Positions 38,866-51,064 of a stretch of 64,000 nt of DNA are shown here, piece after piece. Origin of the DNA: Parus major. Lineage: Eukaryota; Chordata; Aves; Passeriformes; Paridae. The stretch lies in the NCBI RefSeq assembly GCF_001522545.3, contig NC_031799.1, positions 48,372,096-48,436,095 on the forward strand, given 5' to 3'. The translations under genes and the position numbers were made by a program. The notes beneath the pieces are model-generated. The model made no database searches and was not told the origin of the DNA. It saw only the letters and a list, made by a program, of their open reading frames with translations. Within the stretch, counting starts at the first letter, position 1. The number at the start of each line of letters is the position of its first letter.

Positions 38866-39627
38866 AGAGGGTTGTATGCACGTAATACACTATTCTGAAG
38901 ACTGGTAGGTTTAGACATGCTTTTAAATTATGTAAAATCTTCACTTCAATAAAATACAGCTAACAGTTCAGCTTTTTACTTTACTGGTTCTTTTTCTTCA
39001 CAAAAATTGATTTGCAACATCAAAGTACATTTACATATTATGGCTGAAACTTGGCAGAATGACTTCTTTATAACTCATTCAGACTTTCTAAAAAATTCTA
39101 GGAAACTGCATTAGTTATCAGATTTAGCCAAATGTAAGATAATGTAGTTCTACCATTAAAAATGTTTACTATTTCTATGTTTACATTTGACTGTGTCATT
39201 ACCAGCATTATATCAACCTTTCCATTTATCAGGTTTTTTTTCTAAAGCATTGTGAAATACACATGCATCTCTAACTCTTTTTAATCTATCAGAATTAAAA
39301 ATGGTTTTCTATTCAAAAATTATGATCATGTGCAACAGCCAAAAAGATTCCGAAAATACTAGTGTGTCCTGTTACTAAGGAACAGTAAATCTTACCTCCC
39401 ATGTACTAATCATTACTAGTGGGTCAAGAGAAAAATAGTGGTTTTATTTCCAACAGAAATGATATATTTTTTTAAATTTCAAAACATCTTTAAAATTAAT
39501 GTTATTAATTTTGACATTCTTTGTCTCTGGTAGAAAGAGAGCTTTTTTAAACTCTTTTTAGCTTTGTAATGCAGGTATACAGCGAATATTCAGTTTATAT
39601 ATTAGAAGAAAAAAAATTTCACTATCA
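38866..39627. other. Unique AT-rich non-coding DNA
   Basis: Nothing recognised. Confidence 0.5.
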
Positions 39628-39824
39628 GGGTGCTAAGGCACTGGAATAGGTTGCCCAGGGAGGTGGTGGAATCACCATCCCTGGTAGTGTTTGAGATGTC
39701 TGGATCTGGTGCTGGGTGATGTGATTGAGTGGTTTAGGGGTTACAATGGCAGTACCAGGTGGATGGTTGGACTAGGTGACCTTAAAGGTCTCTTCCAACT
39801 TTTGATCATTCTGTGATTCTATAA
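39628..39824 (+). mobile_element. CR1 LINE 3' UTR, well preserved
   Basis: Complete run of CR1 3' blocks: GCTAAGGCACTGGAATAGG, TTGCCCAGGGAGGTGGTGGA, ATCACCATCCCTGG, GTTGGACTAGGTGACCTTAA, GGTCTCTTCCAAC, and the tail ATTCTGTGATTCTAT. It is among the least decayed copies in the window. Confidence 0.95.
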
Positions 39825-42800
39825 TTTGCTTGGTGATGCAACACGTGCTAGTGAGAGTATATCCAGATGACTTAAAGGGATTAGTAATGAGATATAGAAA
39901 CTTCAGTAATCCAAATGAGGAGTTCATATTTTATCTCTGAGGGGAGTAAATGAAAGTAAGCAACACTGGTAGGACATTAGGTACCCTACCCACAAAGTTT
40001 GCAAGCTAAAGAAAACTGTCTTAATAGTAGTCAGCATCACTCAGTATTTCCTGCTGTCTGTGGTGGGATACAAGCTGGAAAGCCATAGGGATGCAGATTT
40101 TCTTTTTCCTAGTTATGTTATAAAGCAATGGTGGAACAACATCAGAATCCTGGCAAACTCCCTGGCATGAAAATACCTGGAAATTATGGTATCACATGAG
40201 ATAACCTTGATTATATTTAAATTTAAAATTTTATGTGTAGAGTGCCTATACTTTTTCCTAATTTTCGCCTTAAATTCAATTATTCAACTGCTTTAATATT
40301 CACTCTTCTATTGTCACCTGCACATAAATTGGAAGAATACACGAACTCAGAGAATTTTCCACCCCAACATTCTGTCTTGATGATTTTATCATTCAAGCAG
40401 GTTGAGGCCTGAAAAGAAGCCTGATTCCATGAAGAAAACACACATCTGCCAGTGCAAGCTGGCTTGGTGCTTTAAACCTTGAAGGCCACTGCTTGTCATG
40501 AACAAACACCTTTTTTCATGTCCTCTGTCTAAATGACAAAGGAAAACAAATTTTAAGTGTGGTGTTATCACTGTCAAATGGAATTCCCTTCCAGAGCATG
40601 CATGGTATGTTCTGAAGGTGGACTATGATACATTATGTAGATTCTCTGGCAGGTGTGGGGTAGGCAGATCATTTCAAGATGCTTATAGATACTCAGAAAA
40701 CAGATGTTTTTCCACACACCAGCTGTGTTGACATATTTCAGTCACCTTGAATGCTGGTCTTTCTTTAAGTGTTACATACAATATCTATCAGTAGATACTT
40801 GATCCAGGAGTATTTCTGATCACTTTCTGAGAGAACTGCATGGAAAACACATACTTCATCTACCCTGAATAAATGAAATAAGCCTTAAATTTTTTTCAGG
40901 CTGTGAATCCTAGTGGAATTTCGGCACTAAACGCTGACTCAAGTAGCTAATTTAGCAGCAGATTAGCTTTATGCATGCAAATGTTCCCATTAACATCTGC
41001 AAGCTTGATTGCAGGTTTACATTTAAACAAATATGAGCACTTTTATGCATCGGAGACCAATAGACATTATTTATGTCTCAAACTTTGCAATTACTAGTAG
41101 CTATATTTCAGTGCATTCTTTTTGCCCCCCAGTAATAGCCTGGAAAGATATATTTGAAAGTTGATGTACTTCTAAAATATTCCATAAATTTATAGCTCTG
41201 ACACACTTTCCTCCTCTCTGTGCACTGAATTTGAGAGTCTGTTGAAAATTACAATATAAAAGGTGATTTATTAAAAAGTGTTTATTATTAAATATTTTAG
41301 CATTTAAAAAAAAAAAAAAAGAGAGGGGAAAAGAATGAGTTGTGATAATATTAAAGTGTCAAATTTTGTTTCTATCATCTTTGCCAAAATAGGAGTCATG
41401 ATGTGCTCTTCTTCAAATGCAGTCTCTACATATGTAGGTTCTGTGAACAGATCTATATAAATCTCCTATCTTCTTTATCCTAGCTTCTCTTTAGCCTGAT
41501 CTGAAACAGACTTAAGAAATCTGAGATTGGTAAACTTGGAAGGTAGATGGCTTCTGTGCTGCTACTGAAAATGCATGTATATTGTTTTAAAGAACCAAAA
41601 TTAACTTCATTATTTTGCATATGAGTTACCTACAGTTTATGTCAACACTAATCACTGGAATCTTTTGAATCCTGTAGACCACATTTGAAGTATAGCCTGG
41701 ACTCAGACTATTTTACCACAATTTTTGGCTCTCACCTTTTCCACAGAAGAAGCTGAATTACACTTCTAAGTCACATGTAGAAACAGAGATGACAGCAAGA
41801 TGAGTTAAAAAATCCAACCAAAACCAACCAACCAAACTAAAACCCTGCCAAAAGCACAAAAAAAAAAGCATTGTAAGACTCTCCTGTATTTAAGAGATCT
41901 AAAACAGGTGGTCTAAGGCTTCAAATTTTTCAAGTGTCTTTTTTCAAATAAAGATCAACTTTTCATATTCCAGCATCTCCGTATGAGAAAAAATGATGCA
42001 AAATCCATGAAATCTTTGTGATATTCAAATCTGCCCTCTAAGTAGCACTGGTTAATGTATGGCCCATACTTTCATTTTTGCTTCTTCATTTTCTTCTCCA
42101 TGGGTCTTTTCCTGTGCTTGGGTACATCTGTTGACTTGTCCCTCCTTCCACTGCTACCTGCTCTTTTTATAATATGTTTGGGACAACCCTAATTTGTAAT
42201 CCTGGCCAGAGCAGGACTTAATCAGCACTATAAAAGAGAGCTGATTCCATGCAGGGAAGCAGCCTTCTGAAGTTTACCATTTTAGGTCACTCTTTTCAGC
42301 ATTCTTTACCCCTATGAGTCTAGAGGTTGTTTTTGCATTTAGTGCCACATAAAAAAATTACGCACAAAATATTTTAATCCAGTGTATTTATTTTGGACTC
42401 ACTTTTTTCACTGAATTGCATAAATCACATACTTGTTACACTTATGATCTCTAGTAGACTGAATTATTACTGCAAATATGCTTCCTCTCTTAAAAAAATA
42501 TATCAGCAGAAATCCTAAAAACTGATTTTTTTAGTAGATTTTGGAATTCAGTGGAATTCATATAAAAAACAGCAAGGAAAGATTCATTTCCACATCTGAT
42601 CACAAGAAAAGGAAACAAAAACAGATCTAATTTGTAGCTAGGATTCAGTCCACCAGTCTTTTTGAAAATATTTGTTATTTAACTCGTTGTCTCATATAAT
42701 ACAGCTTCTATCACAAAGAATATTTTCAGTATAGAAGAGCTTAATTGTCCACTGGCAAACGTTGAAATGTTGGTGTTTTTTGTTACTCTTTGTGTCTGAC

Positions 42801-42846
42801 TTAAGAAGTTTTCTATGGAACAAATGAATAGGAATATCCAGTCATA
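39825..42846. other. Unique non-coding DNA
   Basis: No gene recognised. It includes a possible conserved element at about 40860-41140, a 15-base A run at 41306-41320, a CCAACC-type tract at 41812-41847 and an isolated TATAAAAG at 42229-42236. Confidence 0.5.
41812..41847. repeat. (AACC)n-like tract
   Basis: CCAACC/AAACC units with interruptions. Confidence 0.82.
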
Positions 42847-43170
42847 GTCAGCAGAGGTTCACGATGGGGAAAGTCCTGCATAACAAACTTAATTTCTTTT
42901 TATGACAAGGTCAACCATCTAGTTGACCAAGGGAAGCAGTAGATGAGGTGTTTTTTAACTTTAGCAAAGATTTTGGCACTCTTTTGCTCAGTGTCCTTCT
43001 GGACCAAATGTCCATCACTCAGCTAGACAAGTCATTGGGTTAGCAATAGGCTGATGGGTCAGGCTCCAAGAAGTACACTAAGCAGAGCAACGGCGGTCAG
43101 TCACCAGTGGAGTTCCCCAGGGGTAAATTTTAGAACCACTGTTTTTTAGCTCTATTATAAATCCTGAGGA
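42847..43170 (+). mobile_element. CR1 LINE internal ORF2 fragment (RT region)
   Basis: The plus-strand translation, with stops and a deletion, shows the CR1 reverse transcriptase landmarks in order: ISFYDKVNHLVDQGK (about 42891-42936, one base change from the usual TNLISFYDKV context), a FSK motif about 8 residues later, then a WSSPGV remnant corresponding to the SGVPQGS block at about 43110-43125. The YADD-type catalytic motif is not present. This internal fragment lacks the 3' UTR, so it is truncated at both ends. Confidence 0.85.
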
Positions 43171-44380
43171 TGCAGGAGTTCCTGCCAACCAATTCTTTTG
43201 TAAAGTCTCAACTACAGAAATAGTATAACCACAAAAGCAATATGCAAAGTTGAAACTATATCATTATCTCTCAAATCAAATATCTCTCAAATATATATCT
43301 CTCAAATCAAATGAGAGACCATGCCTGGTAAATATAACCACCTTCACACGTGTTTAGTCCAACTTCAGTTAGTGTACCTTTAGTCTAAATGTAGTCAACT
43401 GTGATAAAGTGAATGGCATAATGCACTGGTTCTCTAGGGATCTCCCAGGAAGTAGGAATTGACACTTAGGGTGTTTGGGTATGGTAGATATTGAAGTTTT
43501 GACAAAGTATTGGCAGACAAAAAGCAAATGCTGGTTTGATTTCTGTGGTCATTGTTAGCATGCAGCATATAAATGTCTAGATGTCCATCTATACTAAACA
43601 TCCATCTACACTTTTATTTAAATGGTGTCTTTGGAAGCACAGTGGTTTCTCTTGCCAATGTGTTTTACTAAAAATACATATGAATCTAGAGTGTGTCAAA
43701 AATATGTTACCACAGGGCTAGCATACCAGACTATGTCAGCTATATTGACCTTCTATCTCTATTGAAACTGATATTATTTTATTCAATTGAGATAATAAAG
43801 GTTTAACATGGAATATAGTTGCTACTGATACCAAGAGTACTCTTGCTACCAATCCCATTAACTTTCTTACCAGACTGCATGGCTATGGGATTTAAATGCA
43901 TTTCCAGCCAGAGCACACATCTAAATACAGACTGCAGATAATTCATGACCTTGCCTACTTCCAAACACCACTTTACTGATAGTAAAGGTGAGGATATAGC
44001 TAGAGGTAATATATATATAGAGGTATATAACTGCAAATCTAACATAACATGATGGATATAATTTCGGATAACATGGTGGTCCAGTGTGGTCAGACATATT
44101 TAAGTTCCTAAATAATATGCCTTACGTATTTCCAGGACCTTTAATTCTGTGTGCAACCTTTTCAATTTTTTCACATTCTGCTTGCCAAAAATGAAGGTAC
44201 ATGTCTTGACTATAAATACACTGAATTACACTTTAGTTATGTAGAATGCAACAACATAAAAGTAATCCAGTATAAATTCTTCCATTTTGCTCTCTCTGGA
44301 TAATATTCAATATAAATGTAGTGTTTTGAGCACTGGCCAAATGCCAGTGCACCCACTAAAATTATTTACTCATTTCCTGC
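43171..44380. other. Unique non-coding DNA
   Basis: No gene. It contains a short tandem triplication at 43265-43311. Confidence 0.5.
43265..43311. repeat. Imperfect tandem triplication of a 13-18 base unit
   Basis: TATCTCTCAAATCAAA, TATCTCTCAAATA and TATATCTCTCAAATCAAA lie head to tail. Confidence 0.85.
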
Positions 44381-45499
44381 TGTGAGGTATGATTAGGAGG
44401 AAGGCAAAGCAGGTCTAAAACTTTAAAAGGTATAGAGAAAATTTTATTAACAGAACTAAAAGAATAATAAGAATCAGAATAAAACCTTCAGAACGTTTCT
44501 TCTCCCCTCTTTTTTTTCCCACTGACAATGTAGAGACAAAAACTGAGATTTTAAATCAGTTACCACCTCTACAACAGTCTCTCATCAGCTCTAGTAGGGA
44601 GAGAAGTTTCTCTCGCCATGCCATGGAGACTTCTCCCCAAGAAAGAGTTCTCTTGTGGCTTTTAATTTCCATGAATAGCAGCTGCCAAGAAAATTTTGCA
44701 ATTGTGAAGTTCACAGCCTTCCACAGCTGTGTCACCTTATGGAGTACAATTTTAAGGATGAACTCTTCAAAAGCAAAGGTTCTCTTCATCCATCTTTGTG
44801 ATCATTTTCATCTCTGGGAACAGAGGTTTTCTTCTCTCCCTGGGGGCAAAGGTTCATCATCACGCTCATCTCTCTTTTAAAGCTTCTCATGGGATCACAG
44901 CTACTTCAACATCAGCTTTGCTTCATTATGGTTGCCTCTGCTCATGTCTACAGTTTGAACACTCCATCCCCCCATACTTTCTCATGAATTAAAGGGGATA
45001 TATTAGTGTATCATTGTCCATCTCCATTGCCTTACCAAATGAATTTTCAGGGTAGTACTAAGGCATCTCCTCATTCTCCTTCCCTCTGGGACTTGACTCC
45101 TTCTTTAGTGACCTTGGTGTCTTCATGTTGTCCTTTGCATGCCTTCACTCTGTCCTTTTCTCTAACTTGAGAGAGGATCAATGTTTTGCAAGTTTCATCT
45201 GTAGAGTGCAAGGCCCCACCAGGCCGCGGCGGAGCAGGGCCGGCCTGACTGGCACACACTTTCCTCTTCAAAGCTTGAAGGAAGAGAGCTTTCTGGACTT
45301 TCCTGTCTTTAAAATGTGAATTTCACAGAGGTGGACCCAGCTTCTAAAGAGTTCAATGAGATGTCAATTCTCAGAGCTAGCCAGTTATTGGTTTTTGCCA
45401 GGCACAGAGGAAGCTCTTAACAGCTTCTCCTAGAAAAATAATTCCCATGGCTGGCTTCTTCCCTCCTCACCAAATATCAATTAATGCAAAACCAGCACA
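44381..45499 (-). mobile_element. Long LTR of an avian ERVL-like retrovirus
   Basis: On the minus strand it opens TGTGCTGGTTTTGC (45499 downward), the start shared by a common avian ERVL-type LTR group, and closes ...CATACCTCACA at 44381. That gives TG...CA ends over about 1.1 kb. Near the minus-strand 3' end there is a polyadenylation hexamer AATAAA in TTAATAAAATTTTCTCTATA (about 44436-44455). No internal sequence adjoins it, so it is treated as a solo LTR. A GC-rich CpG cluster lies at 45210-45256. Flanking bases do not show a matching duplication, so the exact limits are tentative. Overlapping frames of 60-85 codons on both strands are LTR sequence. Confidence 0.6.
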
Positions 45500-45537
45500 A
45501 TATATTTGCATTGTTTTTTGGTTTGCTTAGAATTTTT

Positions 45538-45568
45538 TTGTTGTTGTTTTTGTTGTTGTTGTTGTTGA
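45538..45568. repeat. (TTG)n microsatellite
   Basis: About ten TTG units with one TTTTTG interruption. Confidence 0.92.
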
Positions 45569-46692
45569 AGGCACAAAAATAAATTGCTAATACAGAAGAT
45601 AGAAATTCGGGGGTTGGATCAATGTAACTATAAGTACTTGTGCAATGAAATGCAACATTCAAAAGCAGCATCTTAAGAATAAAAATGGTGAAGATGGAAC
45701 AGGAAAGTGAAAACAAAAAGGAAAGAAGAAAAGCATCTAAAAAAGCAAAATAGCATCAAATAAAAATAAACTTTTTGAAGCATAATTCATAGGTGTCTCA
45801 ATAAGTACAATTTCTTGAAATTAGAAGGGAAAATAGCATCATTTCTGAACCCTTTCCAATCAAGCTAAAATTTTTACAATTAATTCTTACGTTATTCAAG
45901 AAAAAGCTGTCTTAAAACTTTCTGGTGAACACTGTATGCAAATTATTTTCTATATTCTGATAACAAGAACTGACTTCTTTTATTGATTTGAGAAAATAAA
46001 AATATATTGTATAGCTTTTTAAGATGTCCTTTAACATTAAATACAATACCTGATTTGAGGTTTTGTTCAGTGTATAACTCATTAAAATGTAAAAAATGTA
46101 TTTTTCTAGAAATAATATAGATCAAATTACTTTAACTTGTAAGAGATGCATCCACATTTCTGACTGCTTAAAAAAATTGATGTATTTTTGAAGTTCTCTG
46201 TTTTGATCTTTCAGCTATACTACAACCACAAATCTAAAATTCAGAATTAGCTAAATGAAAAATATATGGCATATGCCTTCTTTTTGAAGGCAGTATTATG
46301 TCATCTCTCTGTATATGTTATATCAACAAACTTCTAAAGTGCTTTTTTGATATAGACAGCAAAGTATGGGTATGTCTAGAATAACGTATGTATGCATCAT
46401 TTTAATCATAGATAAGGTAGAAGGCTATTCAGTAATATTTCTCCATGCTGTGAAATTATCAAATTTAATATTTTGCATTTATTCTCTCTATAAGGTTTTG
46501 GTGTTTAAGGAAGACAGCTTTGTCTAGTAAAATATAATTGTGATACTTCAGTGTTTCCTCAATCCAAGAAGACTAATTTGCAGATCCTGCAAGAGAAAAT
46601 TATAGTCTGTAGTTAAAAGGGAAATTATTGCCCACATGTTTGTCCAATTAAAATTCATCATTGAGTTTAGAACTTGGTGATGGAGATAAATT
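45569..46692. other. Unique AT-rich non-coding DNA
   Basis: Nothing recognised. Confidence 0.5.
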
Positions 46693-46765
46693 TGATGTCC
46701 CTTCCTCGCCTGGAAAAGCTGGAGGTCTTCAAAACTTATATGGAAAAAGTTTTGAGCAAGCTTAT
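46693..46765 (+). mobile_element. Possible CR1 LINE 3' fragment, decayed
   Basis: TTGATGTCCCTTCCTCGCCTGG, described here in part, then GGAGGTCTTCAAAAC and GTTTTGAGCAAGCTT follow the order of the CR1 3' UTR, but the terminal tail is missing and substitutions are many. Confidence 0.5.
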
Positions 46766-47302
46766 ATAATCTGAAGTTTTTAAGAAGAATATTGAAATAA
46801 TTACATCCTGAGATATCCTAAGCATAAATTTCTCTGTGAAAATATAATTTTCTTTTCTTTGCTTTCCTTGTCCATCACTGACAGACATCTATTCAGCACT
46901 GGTAAATTCTTCCACACTTAAATCAGTAAACAAATGCATTTATTTTCCTACAATCATATGTAGAAAATATGGTTTACTGGATCATGTAATTCAGAAAATA
47001 ATAGAGTATAGCTGAGAGAAGGCATAAAAAATAATCCAGAAACAGTCTCTAGATTTATATGAAGGCCAAAATGTACGTCTTTTTGAAATTCCAGTCGGAT
47101 GAAAATCAATATCTTTGAAGTGAAATATTGGAATGGTATGGATTTAAGATGATAGCCATATTTATAAAGTAAAAAAGAAAAATGTTTCATGTCTCCGAAT
47201 GTGCTAATACCTCCTTCAAAAATATAACAGAAGAAAAATGTTATCTACCCTCTTAATATATTTCACAGAGAGATGGAGAGTATGCTTTCACCAAGTCACA
47301 TC
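46766..47302. other. Unique AT-rich non-coding DNA
   Basis: Nothing recognised. Confidence 0.5.
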
Positions 47303-47930
47303 AACAGAATTTGGAGACACCTCCTGACATTATCTAGTCCAAATCCTCTGTTCAAAGCACAGTTGGCTGAAGCAAGTTTCTCCGTTGGGTGTTCTTTCAA
47401 GTTTTGCACATCTCCAGAGATGGAAACAACACACAATTTCCCTGGGAAATTATTTTCAGTTTCCAAACACCCTCACATTAGAAAACTATTTTTTTTTTGT
47501 TTAGAGATGAAAACTTCATGAGTTTTTAGGTGTGCCTTTTACCTCTTGTCCCATCAATGCAAACCACCCTGAGCATGTGGTCTGCCCTTTAGTCCCCTGA
47601 TCAGGTATTTGTACTCAGATGAGATACTGCTGATACTTCTTTTCTACAGGATGAACATCTGCAAGTCTCAATCTCTTCTATCTGAGAAATTCTCCAGCAC
47701 TTTCATTGTTTTTATGGCCTTCCTTTGGGTTCACTCGAGTAAATCCACATTTTTCCTTTATTCGGAAGTCCAGAGCTAGACTCAGGACTTAGAAGAAAGA
47801 CTCAACTCCTTCAACCTGCTGGTAAACCTCTTCCCAATGAGTCCATGCAGCTTCTTCACACTTCTTTGCTGCAGAGTGGGGCTCAAGACCAGCTTGTCCA
47901 TCAGCTTGTCCGTCAGCAGGATGTCATCTG
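47303..47930 (-). mobile_element. CR1 LINE 3' part, old copy
   Basis: The order follows antisense CR1. A GGAGACACCTCCTGACATT block and TCTAGTCCAAATCCTCTG come first. CACATCTCCAGAGATGGAAA, a CCTCTTGTCCCATCAATGCA block, CTCAACTCCTTCAACCTGCTGG and TTCTTTGCTGCAGAGTGGGG then follow. The last two belong to antisense ORF2. Several gaps and substitutions mark it as old. It contains a small 12-base tandem duplication (AGCTTGTCCATC / AGCTTGTCCGTC) at 47891-47914. Confidence 0.8.
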
Positions 47931-49623
47931 TAGTGATGCAAAAGGTTACTTTTCATTTCCTTTTATTGGACTTATTTCCTTGTTTGAACTTATAAATTTG
48001 TCTTTATAAATGATTTCTTCTTCCTTTGTCTGACTATGTAGTGTCATCATTTGAAAAATAAATGTCTTATTTTGTGAATGCATGACTTCTAAAATGTAGT
48101 GTTTGGGTACACTCTTCTGTGAAGTATTTTAGAACCATCTTTTAGATGTGGGAAATCACGCATATACAAAATAATGAGAATTTATAAAGTGGAAACTCTG
48201 TAATTTAAAATCTATCATTTAGTCTATGTTCATCACATCATAATTTCAGTACTTTATGAGAGGGTTGCTTATTCTCTAAACAATGCTTAGAAGTGATTTA
48301 GTGATTGGGAATACCATCAAAGTTAGTGAAATGGTAGAAAATTCAATCTGTGGGTGTTACAAATTAGCACTGAAGTCATAGCAACACAATGCTTGCACCC
48401 AAAGAAGCTCTGGATGATGATTTTTGTGGGGCTTTTTTTGTTGTTTTGCCTTGGTTTTTGTTTTTTCTTTCCCAGTTAGGATGAACAAAATAAAAATACA
48501 CTGTAGCTTATATTTAGAGGATTTTCTAAGAGAATATTTTATAGTTTCAAGAAGAAAGTTTAGCTTTCAACACTTTCCAGAGTAAACTTTTTGACTTCTG
48601 GGGTTTTTTCTCTTGTTCTTATTTTATAATAAAGTTTTTAACGTACATTCTTCATTTTAAAATCCAGCTCAGAGACAATTTTTGTAGGCTCCTCATTATC
48701 AGACCACAGGAGGCAGGAAGGGACTTGGTTCCTGAAGGAAAGAAGAAAGAAAAATACTGAGAATTTTGTTAATGTCTTCCTTAAATAATTTTAGGAAACA
48801 AAGTAATACTTTCTTTATTTGAATTTTTTCTCAGGAGGAGTAGACATTTTTTCCACTAGAGAGTTGTTTTAAGTAAGAGAAAGTTTGCACTGCTGAGTAT
48901 GTAAAGAAGTCTACTCTTGGGGTGTGGACAAAAACTGAAATTTACCACTGCAATTACCAATTAAGGAAGGCTTAAAAACATGTAGGATGTGAAAATAGTG
49001 GCACATAGGGCAGAATAAATTGCAAAACTCTTGCATCTAAATAAAAAGCAAAGGTCCTCTGCTAAACTCTAGTTATGGCTACTGTTAGAAATCAGGTCAT
49101 TGTGGTTCTGTGAGTGTGCATTCTTTGATCTCATTCCCTATAACGTCTTCACTGCAGTGAAGTAATTTCACAAGCAGGGCCTTCTCTTATACCTTAGAGT
49201 GTTAATTCCAAAAATGTTAACTCACAAAGACCTCTTTGTGTATCACTGCTTTTTTTATTCTAGAAGACTGCAAGAAGTGTTTTGATAGATGGTTGAATTT
49301 CATTCCCTCTCATGAGACTATTAAAAATGTTAATGTAAACCTTTTCAGATGCCTAAAACACTAAGTCAGGAGAAGTGGGAGGGTGATACAGTGGTGAGAG
49401 AGAGGAGGGAAAGGTTAAACTTATTTGTGAAATGCCAAGTTTTGAGCAGTACGTTTTTGGCTCAACAGATATAATGTACAAGCTGGCATTTGGCTTGGTG
49501 TGGAATACAAACAGAAGAGCAAAGAACTGTGGGTATATATTTGCACTTATCAGTAAGGGAGCATCTTTTCTTGCTCTACAGAGTCTTCAAGATGTTACAG
49601 ATGCAACACAAATTGTAGAACAT
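47931..49623. other. Unique non-coding DNA
   Basis: Nothing recognised beyond a GT-rich run at about 48428-48470. Confidence 0.5.
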
Positions 49624-50020
49624 TGTCACAGTTGGCTCACTGTGACTCCAAGACTGGTCCTGCCAGGTGGGCGTGGCAAAATAGAGGGACAGGAATAATG
49701 GAATTGCCTGAAAAGCTTTAATGATGGTAAAATAACAAACAGCAGAAACTGCACGTTGTGGGAGAAAGCTCCAAAGACCCAGGGGTGTGGTGAACTTAAC
49801 GATATATAGTAGTGGTACCTGAGGGCAGGGGTCCAATTGTGAACACAGACCAGGGGCATGACCTTATATGTGACAGGTCCTGAACTAACCGGGAGCCAGA
49901 ACCAGGAACACGGCCAGTTATGGAGTGATCCCAATAGCATCCTAGTTTTCCCTGCCTCTCAGGTTTATGCCATCTGTACAAGTCACCTGAGCTAAGCCAC
50001 TATCCATCCCAGCTGGTTCA
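49624..50020 (-). mobile_element. Probable solo LTR, second family
   Basis: TG at 49624 and CA at 50019-50020 bound about 397 bases. On the minus strand there is a TATA-like ACTATATATCG (about 49800-49810), then about 80-90 bases later an ATTAAA polyadenylation-type hexamer (49717-49722), then about 90 bases to the end ...AACTGTGACA. This promoter, poly(A) signal and CA-end arrangement is that of an LTR. It does not share the TTATCTCAACC block of the other LTRs here. No internal region adjoins. A 7-base GTAGAAC occurs on both sides (49615 and 50028) but does not abut the ends. Confidence 0.55.
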
Positions 50021-51064
50021 ATTCCTGTAGAACTTCTTTTCCTAATGCATTCTGCTGGTCATTTTTCCATCTTTTTTTTTAGAAATGCATTTGAGTAATG
50101 AAACAGCATGGTCCTTAATGAAAGTATAACCTATCCTAGCTGAAACCTTTGGAAAAAAATGTAACCAGGAGCCCATCACAGATGCTACATTGTGTTATAA
50201 TAAAACCGTGAAATGAAGGATCGTTGAGAGATTGCTATACTGATGATTAATAAATTTATATTATTTGACTTTGCATTCCACTAATATGAGGGGGTTTACT
50301 ACTTTGGAACTACTAGGATGAGAAGTTGCATTTGACCGGAAGCTTCCTCATGACTGACTCCTTTCCTCCTTCCTTCCCATCAAGTGACACATTCCAATGA
50401 GGCACAAAAGAGAATTTTTGCGGTACTGTGCACTGCTAGCTGTGAGCTGATAGGATATGTACCTGGTCTTCTTCCTCTGTCACAGCAAATCCATTGGTGA
50501 AGATCTCTGATGGTATCTTCCAATTACACCTGCCGAAGTAGAAACTATAGTGTATATTGCTGAAATAGTCAAAGGTCAAACTCATCTTCACAAAGACAGC
50601 AACAGCTCATTGTATTTAGGTTTTATTTTGGTGGGTTTATTTTTCCTTTAAAAAGACAGTCAATAAAACACAGTGATTCTGAAGAATGGATTTTGTGGAG
50701 TATATTGTGTACTATGTGCATGCAATATCCAAGTTATTTTTGTTTCAGAAAAGTAATTTAGAAGCTAGAATTAAAAAAAGTGTCCTATTAATTGCTGTTC
50801 AAGTATCAAACAAAGAAAAAAGTACACATCTGATAATTTTCAACTTATTTTTCGTGTCTGTCCTACCTTTGATGCATCATAGCTTAAAGCCATAATACTC
50901 TGACAAGGACCACACACACATTTACTGGCATAAATCATGCAAAGGGAAATTACAACAACCATCAAATATACTAAAGAACATCACGCAAAATGGAATGGTG
51001 AGTAGGATTGCAAGAGCATTACATCAATATTGGTTTGACTAAGTTGCCTAGGTCTTGCTTTCTT
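50021..51064. other. Unique non-coding DNA
   Basis: Nothing recognised. Confidence 0.5.

Noticed and set aside
45071..45319. Overlapping 64-66 codon frames over the GC-rich patch
   Set aside because: They sit inside the LTR at 44381-45499 on both strands. GC-rich DNA lacks stops, and there is no coding signal.
50015..50026. GGTTCAATTCC, resembling a tRNA T-arm / B box
   Set aside because: No matching A box, anticodon arm or acceptor stem lies upstream at the right spacing. It is at the edge of the LTR-like element.
49615..50036. GTAGAAC on both sides of the LTR-like element as a target-site duplication
   Set aside because: The copies do not abut the TG and CA ends (2 and 7 bases away), so it is not a clean duplication.
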